A stretch of DNA of 64,000 bases from Tolypeutes matacus (GCA_026826555.1 JAKSZT010054334.1:36861406-36925405), one strand, 5' to 3'. Shown: positions 25,501 to 38,164, counted from the stretch's first letter. The notes: generated by a model not told the origin, from the letters alone. Translations and numbers: made by a program.

Positions 25501-26810
25501 TGTGTTAGTAAACATTCTTATTTCTATGAAATATCATCAATAATTTGCCCTAGATAAGCATTTGTCCATGCTTTGTCCCTTGTCAAATAGTACCTGAAGA
25601 TATTCTTCAGACAAGTTTTTCAGGTTGAAAAAAAATTAAAAAATATATCACATGCCATATCATCTTGTGAAATTTCACAATGCAGATTATCACAGTAAAG
25701 GCTCTCAAAATTCTTATGAAAGAAACAATCACTAATTCATGTAATCCTTGGCTTTTCTAAGAGCACTTATTTCAAGTAAAGTCTTTTGGAGTCTCATGGA
25801 AAGAAAGATCCACAGAGCACAATAGGGAAGCCCTATCCTGGGCAGTTATATTTTTTACAAGTTTGGAATTCTTAATGATAACCATTGATGAATAATAAAC
25901 TTTCATTTAGAGTAAATTATCTTAAATGAAAGGTGGTTTAGGTGTGGTTATACTTAGAAATTGACATGCTGCTGTTTCTAGGAATCTATCTTGCACAAAG
26001 ATACATACAAAATGGGCTTTGCTGAGCTGTAACAGCAGCATATTCACTGAATTCAATAAGCTGACCTCTAAAGACCAGGAAATAGAGTTATAAATAATAA
26101 TGAGTGTGTTATTCCTGATTCAGTCAGCTGTGGAGGTTTTCCAAACCATTAAACAACTTCCTGATTTGCTACAATTCAGCTTAAGAGCAGTAGTCTTTTC
26201 AAATGGGGCCTAAAAATGAGATGGCAAATATATGGTAAGAATTTAGTATGTAATGAATGTTTAATCACAGTGAACACCCGAAATCTGGTTTCAGTATGTA
26301 GTCACTTATAATATTCATATATTTCAAAATAAAAGATGCAATTTTATCTTGACCATTAGATCTCACCCCCTGTGAATATATATTCGTAATATCATTAGTC
26401 ATTCTCAGTATATGTTTAAGTATGAATAAAATTAGGCAGATATATGGGTTATGCCTGAAATTGAAGGTAGTGATCTATGTAAACAGTAAATGCCCTTCTG
26501 GTTGGTCAGTTTTTGAGGAAAATGGAATAACATTTTGTCCTAGTTCCATGTCTAGAAATGATGCCTTGAAATTTGTTTTCTCTTTAAAGTTCTCAATTCT
26601 TATTGTCTTTTTCCTCTATGTGTCATTGTCACCAATTGTGTTTTTTTTTTTAATTCACCTCTCTAGAATATTTCAAATCTCTCCTTCCTGTGTATATTAT
26701 CATTGCCTATAAATCAAGTCTTTTCATTTTTTCAGTGGTTTCCAAGATTAATTGCCTTCCTCTAGTGACATCTTTACCCACCCACATTTATTTTTCATAA
26801 GCCTTTACAG
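22574..26810. other. Repeat-poor, AT-rich intronic block
   Basis: More than 4 kb without a repeat I can recognise, apart from a T run at 23410-23427 and short TA runs near 23250. No open frame above 96 codons; the one at 26422-26712 has no recognisable domain and turns into low-complexity hydrophobic sequence. It may be old unique DNA or repeats too decayed to read by eye. Confidence 0.5.
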
Positions 26811-26816
26811 TGAGGC

Positions 26817-26860
26817 TTTTTATTTTTTTATTTTTTTATTTTTTATTTTTTTATTATGGG
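26817..26860. repeat. T-rich low-complexity tract (ATTTTTTT units)
   Basis: Repeated TATTTTTTTA units; simple sequence just left of the minus-strand element at 26955. Confidence 0.85.
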
Positions 26861-26954
26861 TAAAAATCAAAATTCTCACAATACATACAAACATTTGCAA
26901 AATGATATATAAATATATATGCATATATGTGTATTTGCTCACAAAAATGTTATA

Positions 26955-27250
26955 TATATATACATTTATTTTAAGAGGTGCTTAGATTACCTAAAATATT
27001 ACACGGAACCCACTGGGATTCCCATGTTGCCCACCTCTCACACCTCCCACCACATCCCACACAAACATCTCCCACAGTGTGGCCCACCAACCTCAATGAA
27101 CTTACACATCCTGGAGCCTTGCCACCAACCATAGACCACAGTTCACACTGTAGACCACACTCTCTCCCACTCAGTTCTAAGTGGTGTGTGCTGATTTAAA
27201 ATGGCCTACATCCATTGCCACAACAGTACTCAGGACAGAATCACAATTAT
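26955..27250 (-). mobile_element. Xenarthran A-tailed element (LINE-1 3' UTR-like), 5'-truncated, minus strand
   Basis: Its reverse complement follows the last 290 bp of the elements at 30565 and 36431 in order: GGGAGAGAGTGTGGTCTACA, then a TGGTGGCAAGGCTCCAGGAT-like run, GGGCAACATGGGAATCCC and a final GTAATCTAAGCACCTCTTAA. The family appears xenarthran and may be the 3' UTR of a lineage LINE-1. The overlapping open frames (His/Pro-rich) are incidental. Confidence 0.7.
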
Positions 27251-27789
27251 AATGCTCAGTGGGCCCAAAAGTGTGTATGTGTATCCCCTATCTGTTGTAG
27301 ATGTTATATATCTATGTAGATGACACATGAGACCAACTATCACAGTTCCCATAGCATCATGTGTAACTATATTCTTAGCATTGATAGCATTTTATTTAGA
27401 GTATTAAGAGATATGAGTTTTTGCTCTGATAGACTGTAAGTTTCTCAAGTTATCTCCAATATCTGATACACATTGGCATCTATTTTCTTACTGTCTCTTG
27501 CAGTGTAAAGGATTTTTGAAAACAGCTACTTTTCAATGTTTTTTATAAGTAATTTCTAAACAAATGACTCTGAAATTCATTAGTCTTTTTCTTAGTTGAA
27601 CTGTAACTCTCTGAAAAATTGAATTTAAATTTTTATGTAAAGCTAGGGGAAAATAGTAAAAATACAAAATACAAGTGAAGTAAAACTTAATTTGGAATGA
27701 TAAATGCTGAAAGAAATTAGAAATTTGTTGTTTTAAAACTGCATTATTTTATTATATTTGAAGGTATTTTAAAAGTTTTGATTTGTCTT

Positions 27790-27905
27790 ATGCGTGCATA
27801 TATAACACATATATGCATGTATGCATGCATGCATGAACATATGTATATGTATACCAATGTACATATAAATATACATGAATATATGTGTATATGCATGTGA
27901 ATGCA
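27790..27905. repeat. Degenerate ATGC/ATGT microsatellite
   Basis: Alternating purine-pyrimidine sequence with ATGCATGC and TATATGTGT units over about 110 bp. Confidence 0.8.
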
Positions 27906-29881
27906 ACATATGTTTAATAGCCCCTTATCATCCTAACAGTGTTATTTTTACCAGAGGAGCACTTTAATAGCACAGAATATCAGGCTTTATGTTACTTCAT
28001 CAAAGAATAGAAGTGAAATCATTTTATTCCTTGCTGTGACCATCACAGTTTTCCACAGTAAACAAGGTCATATTACTTCTGTGTTTATGTAGCAATCCCC
28101 CAGAGGAACAAGAAATACAGTAAAAACAATGCTATTTCAGAAAAAGAAATTTTTCAGAGTAATACTGACCCAGAATGATACTTACGTGTTCCACGGCTCT
28201 GTCTTTTGGATGAAGCAAAACTAAATATAAATAATTTTACTCTTAATTATAGATATTCTCATTTACCTAATAATATATTTATACAAAACTTGAGTTTTTC
28301 AACACATCATAAAAACTAACAATTATTGATGTGTTATGTGGAAGACAGAGGAAAATTATAAAACAAGTACCTTAAATGAAGAAATAAGTGAATACCAGCC
28401 TAAATAAATCCTTAAAATAATAATGAGGAAGAATTAAGGCAGAGTATTAATTTGACGTGATCACAAAATATTTGAATAAAGCTATCCTAAGAGAATCCAG
28501 TACAGAAAGACATTCACTGTAATGCAGGACCTGAATATGGGTGTTTGTTTGCATCATTCAGTAGAAGATAAATGTGGGTATATTTTGAGTCACCAAGATG
28601 ACAATTGAAACAAAGAAAAAACAGATTAATTCATTCAAAATTTAAGCATTTTGACAACACTAAAGAATGCTTATATTCAAGTACCATGAAAGAAGATAAA
28701 TATTGTAACTTCAAATATAAAAGCAGTCTTACATATTGAGGTATATTGTTTACCTAGAGATGAAAAACACTTATCTGGCAACAAAATACCTCACCACTTA
28801 GGGCTTTTTCTTATGACTCTATATTCAGAATTCATATAATGCCAATTTCTGAAGGGGAAAATGAAGAGTAAATGAAATATGTTTTCAGACCTTAGTTTAT
28901 TTTCTTCTCTCAATACCATCTTTTTCCTCAATCCCCTGACATTCACTGTCCTTCACATTTAAAGTTTTCTACCCTTCTGTTTACTTCGTAGGCTGAACGT
29001 CAAGTTTAGGACTTTTCCTGATGGTTCATTTCTCCCATTCAAGGTGTAATTACTGCATGCCCCATCTTTCAGTGTCTATTAGGATTAGTTAAAATATATG
29101 AAATAAAATACAAGTAAAAAATAATAATAACAACAAAAAGAAAATGACAACACATTTGCCTAAAACTAAGTATCAAGTAATAACATGAACCTGATAGCAA
29201 GTCTTTAAGAAATTTCATGAGAATGGAATAAAAGCATATTACCCTAAATTTCAAAGCTGGAAAATAATATTTAAAGCTAGCTAATGACAGACTTAGACTG
29301 AAAATATGTTAATCACTTCTTTAGATGGTTGCAAACCAAGTATGAAATACTCTGTAATTAGTCTGCATTTCCTTATATTTACCTTGTAGAATTCTGATAA
29401 CCCAATGGTAATTAAGGACATTTAAAGGCAACAATATTAACTTCAACACATATCAATACAACTGTCAAAATAATAAGTGTTCAAAACAAATATTTCCTTC
29501 ATGAAAAGTAATTTGGATGTAAGGGTCATGCAAGTAGTTCTCATATCTCTTTGGTAGAGGCATGAAAGTATATGCTTCCCTTTGGTAAAAGAGAACTTTA
29601 GAATCCCAATTTCTAAGTTTCCTGGAAATCTTTACTGTGTTATTTCTGGATAGTCACTTTTTAAATGATTATGCCCCTTTCCTCTAAATCAAATATGTAG
29701 TACTTTGTAAAGCAAAATAATTTCAAATAGTCATTGCTAATCATCTTCAATATTTTGTTCTTTTATTTTTCTTCTCCCCTTTAGGGCAGGATAAGATATT
29801 AGACTGACTAAATAGAAAACTATGAACTTATTTGTAAAATGCTGAATAGATATATTTTAGTAGGGAATCACTGAAGCTATT

Positions 29882-30044
29882 CTTTTTCAAAGATATGTTT
29901 TATTTATTTATCCTCCCCGCCACCCCCGGCATTGTTTGCACTCGTTGTCTGCTCATCTTCTTTTTATGAGACTCCGGGAACTGGACCCCTGACCTCCCAT
30001 ATGGGAAGGAGGCACCTAATCACTTGAGCCATCCCCATTCCCAT
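29882..30044 (-). mobile_element. tRNA-derived xenarthran SINE, minus strand
   Basis: It has the same organisation as the SINE at 745: a left TTTATTTATTTATC tail region, a CCCGCCACCCCCGGCATTGT block, then CTCCGGGAACTGGACCCC and GACCTCCCATATGGGAAGGA, the reversed tRNA-like head. Flanking 10-bp repeats TGAAGCTATT lie at 29872-29881 and 30045-30054. Confidence 0.82.
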
Positions 30045-30564
30045 TGAAGCTATTTTTAAAACATAAAATTTATCAACAGATAAGTTGAAATATTAGTGAT
30101 ATTGCAGAGATATGGAAATTATACCTAGAGGAACTGACAAGCAAAACGCATAAGTAGGTAGGGAGATTACAAAGGGAAGAACAGAAGAATGAAGAGAAAC
30201 ACACTTCCTCTGGAAGATCATCTGGACATCAGAGATTTCAAAATAATTCATTCTATTCTTGACCTACAAATTAACCTCACTTAGTTAACAAGGGACACTA
30301 AGAAATTTAGAGAGAGTAACACATACAGTAACTAGTTTAGAGCTTTTACTAAAATCATTTTTGCTTTTCCCTGAGGACTAAATTCTCACTCTTCTCTATG
30401 TATCATGATGAGAACTCTCCATATGAATGAGGTCACATGAGACACATAAAATGCTAACTAGAATACATAAACCACTCCCCCCATGAATACCTTAGAAAAA
30501 AGGTACTTTAGAATTCACCAAATTTAATAACTTATTTTTAATTAAGAAGCCTATGAGTCAATTC

Positions 30565-31384
30565 CTTTTAAACAATAAAATTCTCCCCCATGTGACAGAG
30601 ATGGACCCAGTTGTGGTTTCCCAAAACATGGCTCTTCTGACCCTTCTATTTGAACCTATAATCAGTATTAGGGTTGATAGGTGTACATCAAAGAGACTAA
30701 AATCTTTGGGCTGTCGATGTGCCAGCTGGGCACTGACCCTCAACAGAGTTGCAACACCTACTCTCCAGTTCATTGGCTTCATCCCGGACAACTAACAAGG
30801 AGATGATGATGGACAACAATCATCCCAAGAACTGAGATAGTCTGCAACTGCAAACAAGAGAGTCCCATCCATCTGTCTCATGGGATCAAAACCTCCCTCA
30901 ATTAGAGGTGGAGTGGGCATTACCATCCCAGAATACTCAGGTTTGGGGGATGAACTATGGACTAACGTAGACTTACTGGTATTCTACTATAGATTTATTG
31001 TGATTCTAGCAATGAAAGATATTACATCATTGATGTGTAGGCAGTGGACACTGAAGGTTCTGAGAGCAGGGAGAGGGAAAATCAGGTGTCATATGGGGGC
31101 ACATTCAGGACTTGGGAATTGTCCTGAATGACATTACAGTGACAGATACAGGACATTACATATCTTGCCATAACCTACAAAATTATGTGGAAGAGAGTGG
31201 AAGCTGCAAAGTAAACTATAATCCAGGCTTAGTGGCAGTGCTCCAAAAATGTTTTCATCAATTGTAATGAATGTACCCCATGAATAAAGGATGTTGTTAA
31301 AGTGGGATAATATGGGAGATTTATGGAGCAGGGCATATGTGAATCCTCTATATTTTTATGTTACATTTATGTAATCTAAGTATC
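30565..31384 (+). mobile_element. Xenarthran A-tailed element (LINE-1 3' UTR-like), 5'-truncated, plus strand
   Basis: It is collinear with the second half of the element at 36431. Shared landmarks are CTTCTATTTGAACCTATAAT, ATGTGCCAGCTGGGCACTGA, GAGGTGGAGTGGGCATTACC, CATTCAGGACTTGGGAATTG and TTATGTAATCTAAGTATCTT. Its 5' end is truncated relative to that copy. It carries no intact frame; the 80- and 83-codon frames are not conserved in the other copy. Confidence 0.75.
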
Positions 31385-31414
31385 TTTTAAAATATATATA
31401 TATATATTTTAAAA
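31385..31414. repeat. 30-bp perfect AT palindrome
   Basis: TTTTAAAA, then (TA)7, then TTTTAAAA: every base pairs with its mirror position. It sits at the tail of the element at 30565 and probably grew from its TA-rich end. Confidence 0.9.
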
Positions 31415-32029
31415 ATTCAAAAGACAATATCCAATGTGAATCATACAGGAATCACAGGTTTTTAAAAATCAGATAAAACAGCTTTTGGTTTATATTACAT
31501 ATCTCATGCTTCTTTAATTTTTATAATTAGTTAAACTTGAAAAATAATTTTAAATAATGATCATGATTTAAATATATAAAAATATACATACTTCATCTCA
31601 CTTTAATCTAAAATTCTGAGGTATGTAAAGAGGCATTATTATCTAAATTTCATTTACATACGAACAAATTAAAAATCATTAAAGTAAATGGTGTGATCAA
31701 ATTCATAAAGTTTAACAGATTTACAAACAAGATTCTAGTCAAGTCTTTGGCTGAGTCTATAAACTTTCCATTACATTTATTCCTTTTTAAATTATGCTAA
31801 AATTTTCTATCATATTATCCATCAAATTCAGGCATATTTGTTCACTGTTTTTGAATGATGCAAAAATATTACCATGTCATTAGAATTCTCTTTTTCTGAG
31901 AAGTCTTTGATTACAATTGAATCAATTCGTCCATGTTAGATAAAAGGAAACTTGATATGTTCTTCGGTGTTCATTTTCTACTTGCTCATGCCAAAAATAC
32001 ATATTCACCCTGTCAAATTCTTTTTGTCT

Positions 32030-32125
32030 TATGGATAGAAACTATATCTTCTACCACTGTATAAACACAATGGTTCCTGGTATAGAACAGAATATTAATA
32101 GACACAATAAATAGGTTTATTGATA
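32030..32125 (+). repeat. LINE-2 3' end fragment
   Basis: TGGTTCCTGGTATAGAACAG followed by ACACAATAAATAGGTTTATT resembles the LINE-2 terminal GTGCCTGGCACATAG...CAATAAATATTTGTTGA. Confidence 0.45.
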
Positions 32126-33454
32126 TACACTTTGGATTATATTTGTGCCTTCTATTAGTGGCTGAGCCTTTCATTAAATTAAAGTAGAGATTTATAACTC
32201 ACATACAACACACTAATTTCTAACCAATGCCTGGATTGCTTCTGTTCTCGATGAAATAAATTGTCTCTTTAGAAACTAAGTGAATAAATCAGCACTAGCA
32301 GCACACTAACTAGATATTGTTTAGGCCTCGAAATGATCATTTGTGCTTCACTTTTGTTATTTTGGCTGTTATTCCCGAGTTCAGCATTTGCTACCGGAAA
32401 TTGAAACTAGATTTTCCAACACAAAACAAATTCTCCTGATATGTTGATAGTTTATTGACATTTACTTGTTCATATTTAGTAACAACTGTTTTCTTAGTTT
32501 CTTAAACATTTTTGAGAGTAATAATATATTTTAAAAAACATCATTTTAGATAGATTTATTGAACATTACTTTTTCTAGCCATTATTCCATTTGTATAATA
32601 ATTCAGCCACAGAGCCACCTGAAAGGTAGTTAGACCAAAAAGTAGGTAAATGATAAATGTATAGAGAGAAGGAGAGAGACAGGGAGAGGGAAGATGGGAG
32701 AGAGGGTTTGATAGTATCTATTGACATAGAATATTCCGAATTATTTGTGAATATCAAATGCGTGATGTTTACTTGGCAGAAAAGGACACAAGGCTCAGAG
32801 GAATAAATTGGGCCTATTTCCAATTTTCTGTAATAAGAGGATAATACCAATTTTCTCTATTTATTCATCAAGCATTCCATCCTTAAAACCCTACAATTCA
32901 GACTATCAGTGCTTTCAATGTGGCCACAGGGATTTTCTAATATACAAACTGAATTAGTCTAATTTATATTTTCTTGATCTTTCTGCAAAATTTGGCAAAG
33001 TAGTCCTCCCTTCTTTAGCATGTTTCTTCCTTCTCTTTGAGCCCTATATTATATATTTCATTCTAACTCTTGGTCCCTTAAATTTTCCTTCTTCATTCCC
33101 CTTCTTATAACTGTAGGTGTTCAATAAATTTGAGTCTGCAGTTCACTGCTTTGATCTATCCATATTGGTCTCTTCCAGTGACTTTAAATATGTCGAGTAT
33201 AGAAGACAATTAAGCACTTCATTCTCGACCCTTCTGATACCTGTTCTTATTGCAAAGAATCATTACACAGACATATATTTTAAGTTTCATAAAATTATTT
33301 TCAAATAATTGCTTTCAGTATGAAATGTATATTTCTTTTACAGATATGCTATATTTTTTAAAAATGCAAAACAGTAAATGTCCAAAATGCTACCACCAAT
33401 AAAATACCAGAATCAATCATTTAGTGAAAATCATGTTGGAAATCTTTTCCTTCC

Positions 33455-34021
33455 TTTTTCACTCCTTCCTTCCTTCTTTCCCTCACTCATTTCACAAAGA
33501 TTTACTGAGTACCACTTTTGTGCCAGTAGCATATGCTGTGAGTTTAGCATATCCTCAAACAGACCAGTCCCTACACTTATGTAGATTACACTTTGGAGGG
33601 GCGGGAAGGCAAGAGACATCCAGCAAACTGTCCATTCCATATAATTCGGGTGGTGATGAAAGTTCTGAATTAAAGTAAATGGGGCATGGTGACAGAGTGT
33701 TTGGACTTGCTACTTTTAAATAGGAAAACCAGGAATGACCTCTATGAAGAAGTGACTTTGAGCAGAGACATGAAAGAAATGAAGGAGAAACCAAATGGAT
33801 ACCAGATGGAAAATATTCCAAATGAAAAAAAGAGCAAATGCAAGAAATCTGAGGAAGTATGAAAAGAACAATATCATTAGTGTTCCCTGGGCAAGGTAGG
33901 GGGAGATGCAGAAGATTAGGTCAGAAGTGATCAAGGGCTAAATAAAACTGGAACTTGTCGGCCATCATAGAAACTTTAGCTTTTATTCTGATTAATATGG
34001 GAAAATCACTGGGGGATTTTG
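33455..34021 (-). repeat. LINE-2 3' end, antisense, first part
   Basis: It begins at the reversed LINE-2 tail, with AAAGATTTACTGAGTACCAC followed by TTTTGTGCCAGTAGC. It then runs through CCAGTCCCTACACTTATGTA, GACCTCTATGAAGAAGTGAC, GCAAATGCAAGAAATCTGAG and TTTTATTCTGATTAATATGG in the expected order. Interrupted at about 34022. All open frames in this span are chance frames. Confidence 0.75.
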
Positions 34022-34600
34022 GATAAAAAAATAGACATACTCTGTGTTTTCTTTTTTCTTTTTATTATGTAAAAATTAAAATATATTCAAAAGTGGGGGA
34101 TGACTAATACTAATGCATAAAGAATAAACTCTATGGTGGTACAATAGCCAAGGTTACAGAAGGAAACAAAACTTACCAGATGGTTCAAATGAAGAGACTA
34201 TAATGAAATTATTACTTTCAGAGGTGTTGCCAGGATTCAAGAAACCAACAGTCATGAGTACTGAGACCCTGAGCTAAAGGGAGAGTGGAGGAAATCTTAT
34301 TACCACGGTCCAGAGAGACCACAGCTGTGACAGAGAGGTTATCCTACAGGAGTTGTAGTCATGAAGAGACTCAACTGCAGGCATAAAATGCAGGGAGAAG
34401 GAAAAAATAACCCTACCTCCACTCTCACCCTCTGACCTCTTGTTTGTAATTCTCACTGACTTTTCCTAATCAAAAACTAGTCAATCAGGGAGTCAGGTAT
34501 CCACAAATTTTAGACTCATGAGGTGCTGAACACGACAGAGAAATTTGTGAAATGAATGGTTGAGAGGCAGATGAAAGATAACCCGCACCAATGGGAAATA
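34022..34600. mobile_element. Unidentified insertion inside an antisense LINE-2
   Basis: A block of about 580 bp separating two collinear LINE-2 parts. It contains CAGATGGTTCAAATGAAGAG, CTACAGGAGTTGTAGTCATG and AGTCAATCAGGGAGTCAGG, text I associate with an old mammalian repeat but cannot name. No coding content; ends are approximate. Confidence 0.5.
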
Positions 34601-34775
34601 CTAGAAGATATACCTGTTCAGAAGCTATTGCAATCATCCAGGTGAGGATGATATTAGTTTGTTCCAGAGTTGTAGTATTAAATATATTCTGGATCAAATT
34701 TAAAGGTAGAATTATAAGCATTGTTCAGTGGATTTGATGGAACATTCAATAAGGATATTAGGGTTATATGTCTTT
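34600..34775 (-). repeat. LINE-2, antisense, second part
   Basis: It resumes with AAGCTATTGCAATCATCCAG followed by GTGAGGATGATATTAG, then ATATTCTGGATCAAATTTAA, as in the reversed LINE-2 consensus after the 33455-34021 part. Confidence 0.65.
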
Positions 34776-34829
34776 ATATAGAATAATGGAAAGTGGGACA
34801 GATGGATGGATAGATAAATGGTGATAGAA

Positions 34830-34869
34830 ATGAGAGGGAGAGAGGGAAAAAGAGAGAGAGAAAAAAAAC
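34830..34869. repeat. GA-rich simple repeat
   Basis: GAGAGGGAGAGAGGGAAAAA followed by GAGAGAGAG and an A run. Confidence 0.85.
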
Positions 34870-34929
34870 ATTTAATAAGAATAGAATATCACTAAACAAG
34901 TTGTATTTTGAAAAAATATCATTTACTTT

Positions 34930-35325
34930 TAATTCTACCTGATTTCATTTCATTACTCTGGACATAGTAGCTTTCTTCCTGAAATATCCTTTACTCTTTA
35001 TCATGAATGGCAAACATGTACTTGTCCTTCATGATTCAGTTTAAGTAAGACCTCCTTCTGGAAATATTTCTTGACCACATAGCATTCTGTTAAGTACATC
35101 TTCATATGCTTCTGAGACCCCCTTACCCATATCTCTATTAATAGTCAGCTATACTAATAGTAGAGGAGTATTAACTATTTACTTACATCTATGATCCTTT
35201 TTCTTAGTAAATTTGATGAGTTGCAGTTCAGAAAAGAGTTTTATTTATTTTTATTTCCTGGGGCAGAGTCTTTAAAGTAGGACCATGATAAATATTTATT
35301 GCATCAATTAATTAAATGCTTTCCC
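34930..35325 (+). repeat. LINE-2 3' end fragment, sense
   Basis: Decayed LINE-2 tail: TTCAGTTTAAGTAAGACCTC, CTGGAAATATTTCTTGACCA (the TTCCCTGACCACC position) and a final GATAAATATTTATTGCATCA. Confidence 0.6.
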
Positions 35326-36229
35326 CTGCATATTAGAATTAATCACTTTAATTCATATTTTTACAAAAAGAAAAATAATTTAATTTCTATAACTGATGTC
35401 ATCTTGCTTACAAGCTTCCATTCCTACTAATGGAAGAAAAATGTATACATAATAATCATAAAAAAAACAAATAAATCTATGTGAGTCACAACTATCTCTT
35501 TCAGGTACGTCTTCAGTAAACTGAAAGGTCAACATCTCTATTAGGACTGCCTCTCCCCTCTCAAAGGGTCTCACCCCAACCCCCAATCTTTCTCTTCCTT
35601 AAAGAAGTGATTTTTGTAGGAGGAGGTTTATACATTTTTGCAATGAGGGAGGAGGGGCTCCTTTTCCATGTACTGTCTTCTGAGTCCTGATAGAATCTGA
35701 GTGTCCTCTAAAGTAACTGAAGATGCTTGTTTATGTCTAAGTCTAACTCATCATGCTTGATCTCCAGGCACTGGCTTCTCTGGCCTTGTTTTATCTGCTT
35801 CTGCTGAAGGAGCTAACAGCTGAAATATCAGTTTCTAACTAGTTACTGTACAGTTTTAGGATACATAGTATTTTTATTTTATATTATTCAGAATAGTCTA
35901 TAAAATGTTTATTGCTGGCATTAGCAATCAATCACTCAGTTCAGGAGAGTATATTTTTCATGTCAAAATGAATTTCATTTTTAAGTGTATTTTATTCTAA
36001 GATTACCCCTAGCCAAAGATATCAATAAGGCTTTTTCTCTAAATAATGAATTTTAGTAACTATTTTCATATCACATAGTTAGTTACACCTTTGTACTTTA
36101 AATATACTGCTGAAATACTTGGCAGAACAATCATTCAGGTTCTGTGATGTCTTCTATATAGAAGTACAATACACTCAATAGTCTTTTCTGCTTCTGAAAG
36201 TATGTAAAATGAAATGGGAACAGTAAATA

Positions 36230-36420
36230 AAATATCTAGATTGTTCCAGGGGAAAAAACATTCTTGCTAGTCATGGAGACATAAAGATGAATACTAAGTC
36301 CTCTAGGGGAAGACAGAAACAGGAATATATGTGAGCAATTAATTGTTGTAGGCACATGTGATACTCTTAAGAAGAAGAAATAAGGAGCTATTAGATGGCA
36401 CAAAGGCAGAGGTAGTCAAT
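36230..36420 (-). repeat. LINE-2, antisense, left part of a split copy
   Basis: Weak reversed LINE-2 text (AGGCACATGTGATACTCTTA, AAGGAGCTATTAGATGGC) that is collinear with the better part at 38165 once the 1.7-kb insertion between them is removed. Confidence 0.45.
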
Positions 36421-36430
36421 ATCCCCTCGG
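36421..36430. repeat. Target-site duplication, left copy (element at 36431)
   Basis: ATCCCCTCGG, identical to 38155-38164. Confidence 0.8.
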
Positions 36431-38154
36431 GGATGGGGAGGAAGGAACAGAAAAGATCAAACAGGGGGTATTTAGTGGTCATGGGAAATGTTTTTCATTA
36501 CTTTACAGTAATGGACACAGGACATGGTAAATACCATCAAAATTATTAAACTGTACCATCTAAATTGTAAACTATATTGTAAACCATGTTTAGTAGTTAT
36601 GTTTCACTATCTGCATAACAGTTATAACAATGCTACCATCCACACACACAAAAAAGGTTTTAATATGGAGGGGGGTAGACAATAACTCAATAAATGAGGG
36701 ACTACTGAATTCCCAGCCTGGAGGGCTCTGCCACAGTCTCCAAGGGAGCAGCAACAGTCCCCCAAGTGCAGGGACAGTGTCTGGCAAAAGAGGATGGTCC
36801 CTGATGGGTTCTTGTTATTGATGACTAGCCTTATGAGTCTTTGCTCTTGTAATTGAAACTTAGCCTACTGTTATGGGGTGCCTAAGGGTTGCCACCTGAG
36901 AGCTTCCTTGTTGCTCAAATGTGGCCTCTTTCTAAGCCAAACTCAGCATATGAATGCATTACCTTCCCCCCAGCATGGGACATGACTCCCGGGGATGAGC
37001 CTTCCTGGCAATGAGAGATTAATACCAAGTGCCAACAGGCAATACAACTGGAAAAAGACCTTGAGTAAAAGGGGGAAAAGGTAAAGACAAATGAGTTCAT
37101 GTGGCTAAGAGACTTCAAAGAGAGTCAGGAGGTCATCCCAGAGGTAACGCTTACGCACACCTCAGTAGGATCTCATAGAACACCAAAGTGGATATCACCC
37201 CACACAGAAGGGCTTCTGAGGGCTCTGGAGACACCCAGGTTCTATATAAGGGGTTGTAGCTCCAGAGATTGATGCCTGATCAGTGGGCTCTACTTTGGAA
37301 TCTGTGTTCCTGAGAGTGAAAGAGTTGGACTCAAGTCCTTCCTGCACATGGTCCATCAGTCCCTTCTATTCAAACCTATATGTGATGCTGGAGTTTGTAG
37401 GTGTACTTCCAGAGACTGGAGCCTCTGGCCTGCCCATGTGCCAGCTGTGCCCGGAATCTTGGTGTAGCTGCAACTCCTACTCTACAGCTCAATGGACTCA
37501 CCCGAGTCACCTGGTGAGGAGACGATGATGGACAATGGCCATCCCAGGGAATGGAGAGAGCCTGCAGCTACAGGCAGGATAATCCCATCCACTGTATCCA
37601 TGGGATATAAGCCCACTCTCACTCAGAGGTGGAGTGGACATCACCATCCCAGGCTCCTCAGGATTGGGGGAAGAGCTATGGAGTAGAGTGGAATTAATGG
37701 TATTCTGTTGTAGACATATTACGATCCAAGCAATGGAAGAACTTATAACAGTGAGGTGGAGCCAGTGGCCACAAGACACTTTCAGGGCAGGGAAGGGAAA
37801 AGCAGTTGTAATACAGGGGCTTTTTCAGGACTTGGGAATTATTCTGAGTGACATTACAACGACAGATATAGGCCATTTTACCTCAGCATATTCCATGCAG
37901 AACTGTGTGGGAGAGAGTGTGTTCTACAATGTGAACTATGGTCCATGCTTAGTGGCAAAGTCCCAGGATGTGTATATCCATTGCAGGTGATGTGCCACAC
38001 TAATGAAAGATGTTTATGTTGGATGTTATGGGAGGTGTGGGAGATGGGGAACATGGGAATCCCTGTAATTTTTGTGTAACATTTATTTAATCTAAGCATC
38101 TTTTATTATATATATATATATATGACATTTATGTAAGCAAAGAAAAAAAAGAAA
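36431..38154 (+). mobile_element. Complete 1.72-kb A-tailed xenarthran element with target duplication
   Basis: The longest of three copies here. It ends with ATTTATTTAATCTAAGCATC, a TA run and an AAAGAAAAAAAAGAAA tail. Exact 10-bp flanks ATCCCCTCGG lie at 36421-36430 and 38155-38164, so its limits are fixed and it inserted by LINE-1-type target-primed reverse transcription. No frame exceeds about 118 codons and none is shared with the copy at 30565, so it appears non-coding. I read it as a 5'-truncated LINE-1 carrying only an unusually long 3' UTR; a non-autonomous element mobilised by LINE-1 is the alternative. Confidence 0.75.
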
Positions 38155-38164
38155 ATCCCCTCGG
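38155..38164. repeat. Target-site duplication, right copy (element at 36431)
   Basis: ATCCCCTCGG, directly after the A-rich tail. Confidence 0.8.

Noticed and set aside
37507..37990. Open frames of 90 and 118 codons as a possible small gene
   Set aside because: They lie inside the A-tailed element; the related copy at 30565 does not keep the same frames.
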